NCBI RefSeq assembly: GCF_032062135.1
Contig: NC_092868.1
Location: 42,361,163-42,425,162 of the forward strand
Origin: Pyxicephalus adspersus
Lineage: Eukaryota > Chordata > Amphibia > Anura > Pyxicephalidae
Length of the DNA: 64,000 nt
Direction of reading: 5' to 3'
Under the pieces are notes generated by a model. The model did no database searches and was not told where the DNA came from. It saw only the letters and a list, made by a program, of their open reading frames with translations. This document shows, one piece after another, positions 36,657 to 48,028 of the stretch. Numbering within the stretch: position 1 is the first letter of the stretch; each line of letters opens with the position of its first letter. A program made the position numbers and the translations under genes.

Positions 36657-36985
36657 GGGCAGCATGGTGGCTCAGTGGTTAACACTCTGTCCTTTGCAGC
36701 ACTAGGTCCCAGGTTCGAATCCTGGCCAGGAAACTATCTGCATGGAGTTTGCAGGTTCTCCCTGTGTCTGTGTGGGTTTCCTCCAGGTACTCGGATTTCC
36801 TCCCACATCCTATAAACATGCAGTTAGGTTATTTGGCTTCCCCTCCCAAAACTGATGTTAGACTGTATTAATGACATATGACCATGGTTTGGACATTAGA
36901 TTGTGAGCTCCTTTGAGAGGTCGCTAGTGACATGACTATGGACTTTGTATGGCGCTATATAAATACTGTGTAATAATAATATTAA
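36657..36985 (+). mobile_element. tRNA-derived SINE with L2-like tail (best copy)
   Basis: The 5' part is tRNA-like: TGGCTCAGTGG at 36668-36678 fits the polymerase III A box and GGTTCGAATCC at 36712-36722 is a perfect B box. The body contains ATCTGCATGGAGTTTGCAGG, TTTCCTCCAGGTACTCGG, TGACATATGACCATGG and TTAGATTGTGAGCTCCTTTG. The tail GCGCTATATAAATACTGTG with TAA repeats is shared with the L2 LINE fragments. It has no coding potential. It is transcribed by RNA polymerase III when active and depends on a LINE for movement. Other copies are at 40668, 43314, 49437, 50683 and 57314. Confidence 0.88.
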
Positions 36986-37404
36986 TGAACAGGTTGCAGG
37001 ATACAGTTGTGACAGGTCTTCTTTACATTCAACCAACACAACTACACCCTACACCAGTAATAAAACACATTAGAGGTCTTTATTAAATGTCAGCCAAAGA
37101 GAACAGTTTTTTCTTTCTTCAATCATTTATTTGGTATGGAATACTGATATTTCCAGCCTGTGGATATAAATGGGGCTTCTACAGAAAGGCTCTGCTGTGT
37201 CAGCCTTGCTATTAAAAAGTGCTGAAGATCTGTAGCTGCAGTATTTGGATCCTTGGTATAGCTTTATCACAAGATGTAATCTATTTAGCAAGTTAATCTT
37301 TGGAAATACTGGGCTTGTCTGATCAGAGAGATACTTGCCTCACTGCTTTCTGCTGACCTCCGTGGCCAACTTGGTGAGGGAACTGTGACCTCAGCGTTTT
37401 CCTC
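36986..37404. other. unannotated flank of hammerhead-like motif
   Basis: No gene is seen. The block 37130-37560 may belong to the unknown repeat that carries the motif at 37405. Confidence 0.3.
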
Positions 37405-37437
37405 CTGAAGAAGTGGACAGGTTCCACGAAACGCGTT
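37405..37437 (+). ncRNA. hammerhead-ribozyme-like motif
   Basis: CTGAAGAA is followed by a 5-bp stem (GTGGA, loop CAGGT, TCCAC) and GAAACGCGTTG. This resembles the hammerhead core CUGANGA - helix II - GAAA. One extra A between the core and helix II departs from the canonical form, and the cleavage-site strand was not located. Related motifs occur at 41230 (minus) and 55902 (plus). Hammerheads are known in Penelope-like retroelements of animals, and this may be such a remnant. Confidence 0.4.
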
Positions 37438-38008
37438 GAGAATACAGCATTGAAATTAATGTATTCAATGAGTGTTGTAATGTTTTTAATATTTTGTAAA
37501 TTTGGGTAAATTAAAGAATTTTGTTTATTGTTGTATTGCTGTCAAACTGATTGCCTCTAAAGTCTGAGTATTTTCTGCAAATTCAAATATAAAGAAGAAA
37601 GGCTTTTTTTCATTTTTTTATTTATTTTATGTCAAGTAAAAAAAAAAAAAATCAGATTGGGGAGAAAGACAGAGAAAAAATAAAGAGAGTAGGACTGTAT
37701 AAACTGGAGATCTAGGCAGCTAAAATAAAATTTGGATTTTTTCCCGTATGCTGCACTTGGCCCTACACTCCCTCTCTCCTTACGTCAGTAAATTGTTCAT
37801 TGCATTAAAGAATCAATAGGGAGGTTTGAGAGGAATGGGGCCAAGCTCATCTTTACAGGAACAGCTGAGATTTGTTGTAAATGTATCTATCCTACATCTT
37901 GGGATTTAGCAATTATGGGATATGTAATTTTCAGAAAGTAAAGCCGTGTCAAATTTCTGTCCCTGGGAATTATCTTTTCGTGCAACATTAGAATAAAGCA
38001 ACATTAGA
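37438..38008. other. unannotated
   Basis: No gene is seen. An A run of 13 lies at 37638-37650. Confidence 0.3.
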
Positions 38009-38222
38009 ATAAATGAGTGCTGTACATACAACGTTGTTTAGTTCTTTAGAGCATGGAGGACAAGCAAGAGTCACCCATCTTAATCTTCCTCCATGGGAAA
38101 TGACACCAACATCCTCGTTCAGTTGCTTGATGATCCATCTCGGCAGGTCACTTAAAAACGTTGAGGGACCGGTGTACAGATTCTCGTCCAACACAATTAC
38201 TATCGTTCGTCTAAGGTGACAA
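38009..38222. repeat. partial frog-type MITE
   Basis: GAGTGCTGTACATACAACG, 'TTTAGTTCTTTAGAGCATGG', 'ATTACTATCGTTCGTCTAAG' and 'ACAATTATCAAGTGTTTGTA' resemble phrases of the MITE at 5276 (ACAGCACTCG, ACAATTATTGCACATGTGTA) and the fragment at 24249. The ends are unclear. Confidence 0.4.
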
Positions 38223-38575
38223 TTATCAAGTGTTTGTACATACTGGAGCTTAGGCTCTCAGGTATGTTTAAAGCACAGGGTGAGTTGGTCTAGGACAAGT
38301 TAACTTTATAAAGGAAATTGGAGGAAGGTATAGGAGTGTACAGCAGCAAAGTCCTAGGCCCTTGGCGTCCTCACTTACAATGTTGGACTAGTGGGCCGGC
38401 ATTGTAGGGGATTTTATCAGTGTAGAAGAGGCTCCAGGGGAGCAGCTGCAAAAAGGATAAGCAATTAGAATGGATGGCATAAGGTAAATGAACATGTTCT
38501 TTAAAAGCCCCTAGACCTAAACAAGAATTTACTCTTATATTGAAATGCGAGTTTTTTTTTTGGAATTTCTGCACC
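38223..38575. other. unannotated
   Basis: No feature could be supported. Confidence 0.3.
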
Positions 38576-39057
38576 TAAAGCAGAAGCGTAAACCCCCCAA
38601 AAAAATGTTTCTTCCATCAGGTCCGGTATCTGTCTGTTCTTCTCTTTTTCTGCATTCTTCTTCCTACATCATCAGATCACACACTGTGCAGGTGCGGGAT
38701 TGGGTGACGTAGATTGGGAAAAAACTTGCCAATCTCACAGCGCATGTGTAAGATTGGCAATTTTTTTACCCTATTGATAAAAGGGCTCATTTCATGCTCG
38801 AGCATGCGCAGAAGGAGCAGCCAAGAGCCTCCCAGGATGTGTGACGTAGGTATCACTGGAGGCTCTGCGTTCTTAATTAATCTTGGACTAGGCAATCAAA
38901 AACTAGGGGGCGGTGCTGCACCCTTTTTTTAAAAAAGGGTGTTGCAAAAAAATAAAAACACAAACAAACAAAATTTTTACCTTAATAAAAGGATTAGCCC
39001 TATTTATGGGCTACCCTTTTATGTAAAGTAAAAATTCTGAGTTTAGGTACGCTTTAA
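38576..39057 (-). mobile_element. TTAA-flanked MITE, copy 3
   Basis: It is in reverse orientation relative to copies 1 and 2. The right end GAGTTTAGGTACGCTTTAA is the complement of TTAAAGCGTACCTAAACTC. The left end near TAAAGCAGAAGCGTAAACC is decayed. The interior contains the shared blocks GATTGGGTGACGTAGATTGG, CAATCTCACAGCGCATGTG, GAGCATGCGCAGAAGGAGCA, GCCAAGAGCCTCCCAGGATG and GGGGGCGGTGCTGCACCC. Confidence 0.78.
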
Positions 39058-40667
39058 GCTTTTAGTACAGCTCCATATAAAACATTTCTTTTCCTCCAGT
39101 CTCCAGGAAGCAACATGCACCGTGCATTCATCGGCATCCTTTCATACGTCAGACCAGTTTAGCGTGCCCTTGAAATAATAGAAGCACTTTACCTGATTTT
39201 ACAGTGGCCTAATCCTTTGAAACACAGGAAAAAGGATTAAACTGGTAATTCGATTTATATATATAAAAATAGACAGGATTAAAGTTATATTCGAATAGAT
39301 ATTATTCCTATGTCACATGCTTCCCCATAATAATGTATTGGACATTATCAGACAGGCGATACTATAGTGAATAGAAGACTTACAATTGATTGTTAGGTAC
39401 TGCATTGATTTTATATTAAAAAACAAACAAACTGGTAAATGTTCCTTCTTGTCTCACTACATTGTTCATAATAGAAATTAGCTGCAAATCCTGACATTTC
39501 CTCTCTCCTCCTGTAGCATTCTAAGCATGGAAGCAGATCCGTGCTAGCAAAGCTACTTTGTGTCCTTTTTTTGTGGGCTGCTGTCACATGCATTAACTGC
39601 ACATATTAATATTATGGTCTGGTTCAAACTATAACAGATTTGCATTGCAATGCATCTTGTTCATTGATGGTTCTCCCCTTCATTGCAATGAATGGACAAT
39701 ATTGCATGCAGCAGTGCATTTCTGCAAATGTTGAAAATGTCATACATTGTCCTCAATGCAATATCTGATCTTGTGATGTGAGGCACAGTGTACTACAACT
39801 CATGTAAATGAGGCCTATATGTCTGGTGTTAGGCTCCAAAGCAAAATGCAAATTGAAGTTGCATTTAAAATGTGATTATTGTTTTTGTATTTGCCAGCAT
39901 AAAGTCTTCACATGACAAGCACATGAATGCTGAAACTGAAAAAAATCTGGCCATCCCTGATTTGTCTATACAGCTCGAATCTGTAAGCAACAGCAATATA
40001 ATGCAATTTTCTAAATGCATGCAGCTCCTGTGTAAGCCATCAAAATATTAATGCTGCCTATCTCTGTTCCCTGATACCCCACCCAGACTGTGACCCACCA
40101 AATAAAACCCCTTTTGTTGTGTGATCAGAAGTATGTAAATGTCTGACAGTCCCTTGCAGGGAAGCACTGCTGCTGGAGATACCTCATGCTTTCCACCCTG
40201 TCCCTAAGGCCTCTCTAATGCAATGAAGGAAGATGAAGCACCATTAATTTTCAGAAAGGAGGAGTGTGCAAAGGATGGCATGAGGAAACAATACAACCTG
40301 AATGCTGCACAAAGCCTGAGCCACCCTTACACAATAAAAACAACAACAACATGACAATGCACGATCTATAGGTAAAACAAAGATTCTGTTTTAAATTTAG
40401 CAAACCTATTTAGATTGTACAGCGGTTTGCAAATCTAATTCTAAAATATAGCACTGAACTACAAAACACCACTCTTCATGTTATGGGGAAGATGGAGATG
40501 TCTGGATGCAGCAGTTGCCTTCCTTACCCCTGGTGACAGAATAAACCTAAAATCTAACACTAATTCCTAGCCTATCATCATAGTATTAGGGGTTTGTGTA
40601 TGAATAAATTCTTATAGCATCTGTAATACATTGAGTGTTTTAACCAACCTCTAGGGTAAACAGACAA
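39058..40667. other. unannotated; ATTGCAATG-rich repeat-like block
   Basis: No gene is seen. Between 39620 and 39820 the phrases TTGCATTGCAATGCAT, TTCATTGCAATGAATGG, GCAGTGCATT and TGTAAATGAGGCCTATAT suggest a dispersed repeat with internal palindromes, but no second copy was found in this window. Confidence 0.3.
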
Positions 40668-40980
40668 AATTATTACAGTATTTAGATAGCGCCGCCATAT
40701 TACGCAGTGCTGTACAAAGTCCGTAGTCGTGTCACTAGCTGTCCCTCAAAGGAGCTCACTATCTAATGGCCCTACTATAGTCATATGTCTTTAATACAGT
40801 CTAAGGTCAATTTTGGGGAGTAAGCAAATTAACCCGTTTTTTTGGGATGTGGGAGGAAACCCACGCAGACACGGGGAGAACCTGCAAACTCCATGCAGAT
40901 AGTGTCCTGGCCGAGATTCAAACCTGGGACCTAGCGCTGCAAAGGCCACAGTGCTAACCACTGAGCCACCATGCTGCCAG
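40668..40980 (-). mobile_element. tRNA-derived SINE
   Basis: On the minus strand the order is GGCAGCATGGTGGCTCAGTG, GGTTTGAATCTCGGCC (a B box with changes), TGCATGGAGTTTGCAGGTTC, TGACATATG region, GGAGCTC, and GTACAGCACTGCGTAATATG with the AT-rich tail. It is essentially full length. Confidence 0.88.
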
Positions 40981-42123
40981 GAATTTTTTTTTCAAGACAA
41001 ATTGAACCAGCAAAAACATATAATACAGAATATTTACATCGCAAAAGTGTTTAGTAGTTTACAACCCCTCTTGCATTTTTAGCATGCAAGGTTAAGGGGG
41101 GTTATTTGCATTTCTTTAAAAGCACTTCTAGTATTGCAGAGAAAAAGATCTCCAAAAAATAATTAAACCGGATCTATTTGATTGAAACGTTATACATGGA
41201 ATCCTTAAGTCTCTTATTCCCCTCTGATGCCTTTCACCCTAAAGGCTTCCTCAGGGGAGCTTGAGACACAGGCTGATAAATCAAGCCTATGTTATATATG
41301 GGTGAGCCATATGAGATAGTAATTATTTACACAAAAAAGTTTCAATACGGTCAAAACATAATACATAAACTGCAGTTTTGCTGGGAAGAAAACATGTTTT
41401 CCTGATTTGCCAAAGTCATCTAATCAGTATCTTCTCCAATCACTGTGTTGCCTTGTTGGGCAGTGAGAATTCCCTAATGCAGTTCAGGCTCCATACTACA
41501 GCCGATGTTTCATGAATTGGCTGTAACATGAGAGTTGTGGTTTGAGGTATAGCAAATAGTGGTAAAATCTGTGCTATAAACTTTTGGAGAACCATACAAT
41601 GCTTTAAAACTTCTGCACATACAACAATATTCCAATTTTTTACACCTGAACCAATAGATCAGATATTACAGTAATTGCCACAATATGTATCAGTGTAATT
41701 CTTCCAAAGATAGAGGTCAACAACATCTTGAGACAATAGTCCCATATATCAGAAAATATAAACAAAGGTATACACAAGTCTTATGCACACTTCCTACCAG
41801 CAGATAAAACCGCAAAACCCAACAGGAGACCCAATGTTATGGTCTATGTAATGTTGTGGTCTTTCTGCAGCTTCTTCCTCTCCCCATTGTTGACTCCCCA
41901 TGCCTTTTTCTGCATGATCTCCATATAGGTGACCATCTTGGTAGAGACAGGGCTTTGATTCCTCATAGAATGCTATTCAATATATTTCTTGATATTCTGA
42001 ATACTTCTTAGGCACATTTGACTTTTTAAATGTTCATTATAATGTAGCAAATCTTCACTTTCAGATTCACATTAAAATAGTAAAAAATGCTCATCTTTTT
42101 GTTATGCATAACACATTCTCTAC
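40981..42123. other. unannotated except a hammerhead-like motif
   Basis: Apart from the motif at 41230-41254, no feature could be supported. Confidence 0.3.
41230..41254 (-). ncRNA. hammerhead-ribozyme-like motif
   Basis: On the minus strand it reads CTGAGGAAGCC, loop TTTA, GGGTGAAAGG. The layout is the same as at 37405: CTGANGAA, short helix, GAAA. The helix is short and the copy may be inactive. Confidence 0.3.
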
Positions 42124-42592
42124 TACAGGTAGTCCCCGGGTTACATACAAGATAGTGACTGTAGGTTTGTTCTTAAGTTGAATTTGTATGTAAGTCAGAA
42201 CAGGTACATTATTTTAATAAATGCAATTAGGACAGATGTTTGTCCCAACATATTATTAGGCAGTGTGGTGTCAGTTACTGTATAAAATCCTCAGTGTGAG
42301 TTAATCACCAACAAAGCAAAAAAAAAAAAAAAACTTTATAAAGCCTAGACATTCATTAACTTCTGGAGCAAGCTGTGCTTATATATGCAAAAAGAAACAA
42401 CTGCAGAGTTTGTCTTGGTCATTAAAGAGTTACAAGTGGTTGAAGTACAGCAAAAGACTTCTTCTTTAAGTCATGCAAACCACCCCCTTTCCCCATTAAG
42501 CCTCCATCCTGCAGACCAACGAGCAGGGAAGCCCCGTTCTTATCTAGGAGTCGTCTGTATGTTCGATGTCCTTAACTCGGGGACTACCTGTA
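42124..42592 (+). mobile_element. TA-flanked MITE 'CAGGTAGTCCCC', copy 2
   Basis: The left end TACAGGTAGTCCCCGGGTTA and right end, on the minus strand, TACAGGTAGTCCCCGAGTTA are nearly perfect inverted repeats with TA outermost. The interior is the reverse complement of the copy at 20183-20576. It has no transposase. The open frame of 70 codons at 42385-42597 lies inside it and is a shadow. Confidence 0.82.
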
Positions 42593-43313
42593 TTTAATCC
42601 TAGCCTGATAAATTCTTTGAAAACTTAACTAATGTAAACTCTTTTTTAATATCTTTGCATAACATTTTATGTCTTTATTGTTGCTTCCCCAAACTCCCAT
42701 TTGGGAAGTGCACATTTATATCATTACAAGATCAGTATCAGATCAATAAATAAAGCCACTGTCAATCACTTGGCTTGGAGAAGAACACAATGTTACATGT
42801 CCTCCTTGCAATGCAGATTATAGAGCCTGTATAGCCTATATAGGTCCTAAAGGATCCCTCTGCTTTTTCTCCTAGCATCACAAAATGTGAACTAACATAT
42901 AAATGAATGGGGTTTGTTATTATCATGTAGGAAACGTAAGTGCATGTTTTATTGCAGGAGAAAGGGAACATGTATTAACACCTGAGGATTATAGAGCCTG
43001 TATAGATTCTACTTGTGTTTTAGCACCATATGTCTATCCTTAGTAATGATCCAGAAGTAACATTGTATCATTATTCAGTAAATGCTCACTCACAAGCTTA
43101 CTAATAGTATCATCCACATAAACTATGCATTACGCAGCTTCATAAAATCTTCCATTAAGATGTTTTTTTTATAGTGTGCGGCCTGAGAGAAGCACATGAA
43201 TAAAAGATAGAAAGCACTCCAACTAGTCAGGTTAGATCCCAGCCCAAACTCTGTCAGACCTTGTCACACAACCCTGCTATGGAATGAGCTGCTACCATAC
43301 TCCAGCCAGTCAT
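42593..43313. other. unannotated
   Basis: No gene or clear repeat was found. The phrase 'ATAGAGCCTGTATAG' occurs at about 42819 and again at about 42990, a small direct repeat. Confidence 0.3.
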
Positions 43314-43650
43314 TATTATTATTACACACAATATAGCGCCAACACATTACACAGCGCTGTACAAAGTCCATAGTCATGTCACTAGCTGTCCCTCAAAGGA
43401 GCTCACAATCTAATGTCCCTACCAAAGTCATATGTTATTAACACACTCTAAGGGCAATTTTTTTAGGGGGGAACCAATTACCTAACTACATGTTTTTGGG
43501 ATGTGAGAGGAAACCGAAGTACCCGGATGAAACCCACTCAAACACGGGGAAACCTGCAAACTCCATGCAGATAGTGTCCTGGACGAGATTCGAGCCAGGG
43601 ATCCAGCGCTGCAAAGCCCGGAGTGCTAACCTCTGAGCCACCATACTCAT
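43314..43650 (-). mobile_element. tRNA-derived SINE
   Basis: On the minus strand it starts near TGGTGGCTCAGAGGTTAGCA, with GGCTCGAATCTCG in the B box position, and ends ATGTGTTGGCGCTATATTGT followed by TAA repeats. It is nearly full length and slightly more diverged than the 36657 copy. Confidence 0.87.
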
Positions 43651-45784
43651 CACCTAAACATGTGGATTGCTTAAGATATATGGATAAGAATTCAAATATT
43701 GCAACAAAATCAAAATGAATTTACCCTGAAAGAGCAGAGTCATTGTGGGTTCCTGTGGGAAGCATTATGTTTACATGACAATGTGTTTATAAAGCAGAGT
43801 TGCAGAATTTGTATTTCACAAATAAAATCAAAATATTTATGTTCATAAAATGATTGTATTTACAAAATAAGGGGGGAAAAGGACAGTGCAGGTGAATCTC
43901 TGCCAATGTCTGGTTCCAATGTATCAATTTTGTTTCTAAATTTTAATTCTTTAAAGTCTATTGTTGGCCCAATATGCCAATGTACATGATTGCAAGGAAC
44001 TCCATTTTTAGTTTACATGGAATAAATACTAGATCTCCCATGGGCCCAGTTTTCTGGTGCTGTGCATGGGATGGGAAGGGGGGGAAGGGAGTTTGTCGCT
44101 GCAATAGCTACTGTAGACTGGCAACAGCTGGTTTGTGAACTGCTAAAGGTCCGTGGGCCCAGCTAAAGGTCCGTGCGCAAGCTGCATTCACTTAGCTACC
44201 GAAAAATGCAACATCCTATAGCCCCCTCATATCTTTACATATAAACATTTTGGGGCATTTTAATACAATATCCACTACGTCTTGTGGAAGGGGTTTCTTT
44301 ACATGTGACAGCTGACAACAAAAACTCTCTCATGAGCCCAATCTTCTGGGACTGTGCACTGGGGAGGGGGGTAAATAACAAGAAATTCACATGTTTGCAG
44401 GACGTGGTAGTAGGTGGGCAGGAAATTAGATTAAAATAATTCCATTAATATTGGGCAGAGGCTTCCTGGAGTTATACATAGGTGCTTATGTCAGTGACCT
44501 GTGACAATTACTCCCAATAAAATAATACCGTGCAATTCCTTGTTCTAGCACTTACAGTATGACAATGCTCGATCTTGTCCCTGTATTGTGCAGCTGTGTT
44601 GTTATCCACATGCACAAGTCTTCCAATGGAGACTACAAGTGGCCATTCAAACACACAATATGCAGGCATGGCCCACTGTTGTCACCTTCGGGGAAACCCT
44701 CCCCGAGAAATGCCATGAAATCACTGCTGTAGCATATGTGTACAGGAGTTTGCTGTAAAAGGAACCAAGAAATGCAAAAAGAAAAGTAAATATAATTAAT
44801 TTGGAAGGGGGATCTTTCAAAATTATAATACATTAAGAAGTGCCAGCAGGACGAGGAAGAAGTTACTGGCGGCTGCAGCACCAGAAACCCTTAAAATAGA
44901 TTTAATAGTGTCTTGCCTTGGAAAGTAACATATTAGAGGCCATTATTCATGGATTCCTGTCATTTTTCCTGCCATTCTAGATGGAGAGATGACCTCAGCT
45001 TCCACTTCCACGCCATCTGATCCCCACTGACTGTCACAAACTAACTCCATATGTGCAGGCTCGGCCCCCTGCACCGGATCAGCCGGTATTGATTGCATAC
45101 ATAACCCAATGGAAGGATCTATGCGGAATTAATAATGTAATGGATGACAACAATGACCCTTCGGATTTATAGGCACTTAAAGGAAGCTTCTACTTTTAAT
45201 AGTGGGCTCAAGCCTATAAACTGCTCCTCAGCCACATGGTACTAAAACAAATTGCAAGGGTGTCACCCAACTCATCCAACATGTGCAACATGCAGCTGCA
45301 GCATGGGATGTAAACCATGGGATGTCAAATTAAAGACACGGAAAGAAAAAATTTAAATTTTTATAGCAACAAAAGCTTATTTTGGAGGGGTAAAGTCAAA
45401 GCTGGACTCTGGGATAAATATATATAATAACATTTATATCCTTTTTGAATATCAGGGTGCTTTGGGTGTCTCTGTTCAGATCTGTGCAAGGGTTTCTGAT
45501 AATAAAGACCGGTCACTGTTGCTCTCTTTCCTTGTGCAGGGTGACTGGTCTAGTTTCCACCCCCTTCTGTCATTTTATGCAGGCAGCTCGTAGTGGGTGG
45601 TGCTATTAAGCCCCTCCTACTGCTCAGCTCTCTACATAAGCTATATACAGCACATTGATGTCATTACTGCTACTTTTATAGGGTAATATCTGGGCTTGTA
45701 AAGCCATAACAAGCACATACATGTATAATTTATATATTTAAATACTTGTTTTATTGAGCTTTAAAATAAACCTTCATTTTTATT
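43651..45784. other. unannotated; direct repeat at 44038 and 44332
   Basis: No gene is seen. A ~45-base phrase is repeated at about 44038-44085 (ATGGGCCCAGTTTTCTGGTG..) and 44332-44378 (ATGAGCCCAATCTTCTGGGA..). Between them GCTAAAGGTCCGTG occurs twice (about 44143 and 44162), echoing the array at 47048. The block 45440-45690 has phrases I associate with frog repeats. Confidence 0.35.
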
Positions 45785-46100
45785 GCTGGGGAGATTTCAC
45801 CCAAATTCTTGTCCTGGTGACAGCTGAAATTCAATTAGAATTTTTTTAAAGTTTCTCCAATAGATACACAAACAGCAATTATTACCTACATGAGGTGAGC
45901 CGTTTCAGATTTATAAAATAAAGTTGCACGTTAATCAGTATATAAACTATATTTGATAAAGAAGGAACGGCTTAGGACCTTTTCCCAGGTTTGTATAGCC
46001 ATGTGTGAGCTGAATTTATCACTTTCTGCTGTGTCACTGAGACAGGATGTGATGGCAAATAGCTTCAAGGGGACACCGACAGAAAAAAATAGTTTTCCCA
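45785..46100. repeat. possible anuran repeat related to 8595
   Basis: GGGGAGATTTCACCCAAATTC and CCTGGTGACAGCTG at the left and GTGTCACTGAGACAGGATGT, 'GGGGACACCGACAGAAAAAA' at the right fit the family at 8595 and 21601. The assignment is tentative and the middle is not explained. Confidence 0.35.
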
Positions 46101-47047
46101 TTTCTTACTTTGGTTTGTCATTACTTTTTACCCATTCTGTATATGTCTGCTGTAAGGCCATAACTCCTGCATTTCATTATACAATGTACACCGAAATGTA
46201 AAACAAAACAAAAGTGAACGCACATTCCAAACCCCATAAATCAGCACATTCCCCTCATTTGCCCTAACACAGGGCTCATCTACAATTTGGATAACCTAGT
46301 TACCCCTCAAGCATCTGATAAATATTTACAAGTCACAGATGGGGCTACAAGCCCCCAGGAAAGGGATGCGAGTTCTGTGCAGACACCAATCACAGCTTTC
46401 TAAGGACCATTGCCACCTTGGCTTATGCCATCTTTGCCTTTGCAGCTGGAAATGGGTCTGCAATTTTTTATTGCATTAAAAAAAATCGTAGAATTCTAAA
46501 ATAAGTCACACAGGGGGTTTAATAGCCCCAAATCACTCCACTCCTTGTACTCCATGTCACTGTGGTTATCACGTGTTCCTGCAACACATGCAGCAAGTCT
46601 TTGGCTACCTACAACAAAGAGGCTGGCATCCAGTGATGGGGTGCCAGGGCCATTGCTGGTCATTAAGCAGCAAATACAATACACAGATCTAATGATAGCA
46701 TACAGAGTGCAATCACACCAATGCAAATACAAAGCCATTTCACCCATAGCCGCCAATCAGAATAAATATAATTCACCAAAATGTGATTGCTGTGGGTGAT
46801 TGGGCTCTGTACATCCTCCATCCTTTGGATCGACCATCAACTATGTAGTGCCAGGGCCTGCCTGACCGAATGGATTGTAGGTATGAATGCGTATGCTATG
46901 GCTTTGTTCAATGTAGGAGTTTATACAATAAGAGTTCAAGTCTGCTCAATTATATAAAATCAGGCTTAGGGTTCATTACAGAACTTTATGAAATACTAAA
47001 ATTACACTAATTTCATGGCTTGGCTGACTGTGGAATGTCAAGAATTG
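46101..47047. other. unannotated
   Basis: No gene is seen. Overlapping open frames at 46496-46799 on both strands have no recognised motif. Confidence 0.3.
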
Positions 47048-47930
47048 GGCTGTGAGTCCATAAAGGTCAATGTGTCGGGCTTAAAGTCTGTATGACCCTA
47101 AGGATCTGTGTGCAGATAAAGGTCAATGAGCCCCAAAAACTTCAGGAGCCCATATGGTGGCTAAGGGTCTGTGAGCCATTAAAAATCTATATAGGGCTAA
47201 AGGACTATCGGTGGCAAAACCTCTGGGAGCGCTAAAGGTCTGTGTGCCATAAGTAGCCTATGACCTACGAACAGTCTGTCTGACGCCAAAGGTCAAGGGG
47301 CCACAAAAGGTCTAGGAGCCCATACACATACCTAGATGTGTGGTTGTAAGCCACTATTAGTCTGTACACATCTGTCCCTGCAAGCCGCTAAAGGTTTCTG
47401 TGACCTGCAAAAAGGTCTCACTGAGCCGCTAAAGATCTCTGCGAGCTGCTAAAAGGTCCCTGCGAGCCGCTAAAAGGTCCCTATGAGCTGCTAAAAAGTC
47501 CCTGACATCCGCTAAAAGATCCCTGAGAGCCGCTAAAGGTTTCTATGAGCTGCAAAAAGGTCTAACTGAGCCGCTAAAGATCTCTGCAAGCTGCTAAAAG
47601 GTCCCTGAGAGCCGCAAAAAGATCTCACTGAGCCGCTAAAAGGTCCCTACGAGCTGCTAAAAAGTCCCTGACAGCCACTAAAAGGTCCCTGAGAGCCGCT
47701 AAAGGTTTCTGTGAGCTGCAAAAAGGTCTCTATGAGCTGCTAAAGGTCTCTGTGAACCGCTAAAAGGTCCCACTGATCAGCTAAAGGTCCCTGCAAGCTG
47801 CTAAAAGGTCCCTGAGAGCCGCTAAAATGTTTTTGTGAGCCGCAAAAGGTGCACAAACCACTAAAGGACTAGATGTGGCTAAAGGTCTGGAGCCCATAAA
47901 TGTCTATATGTGTGACCTAAAGTCTGTGGG
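47048..47930. repeat. ~21-bp tandem array with higher-order structure
   Basis: About 40 copies of a unit like GAGCCGCTAAAAGGTCCCTG (20 to 22 bases) lie head to tail. Units near both edges are most diverged and the core 47380-47850 is best conserved. A multi-unit block starting GCCGCTAAAGGTTTCTRTGA recurs at 47384, 47529 and 47695, spaced 145 and 166 bases, a difference of one unit. This shows higher-order amplification. It begins about 210 bases into intron 1 of the ACAP gene. Confidence 0.88.
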
Positions 47931-47950
47931 CCAATGGTTGAGAAAAGACA

Positions 47951-48028
47951 TATACATACATACATATATATATATATTTATCATTGACCTTTCTCTGTCT
48001 AGATTGGTATACATATAGATAGATAGAT
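47951..48028. repeat. (TACA)n, (TA)n and (TAGA)n simple repeats
   Basis: TACATACATACATATATATA occurs at about 47953-47975 and ATAGATAGATAGATGG at about 48013-48030. Confidence 0.8.

Noticed and set aside
36657..36730. tRNA gene call from intact A and B boxes
   Set aside because: No tRNA cloverleaf or anticodon arm is convincing, and the sequence continues into the SINE body repeated elsewhere in the window.
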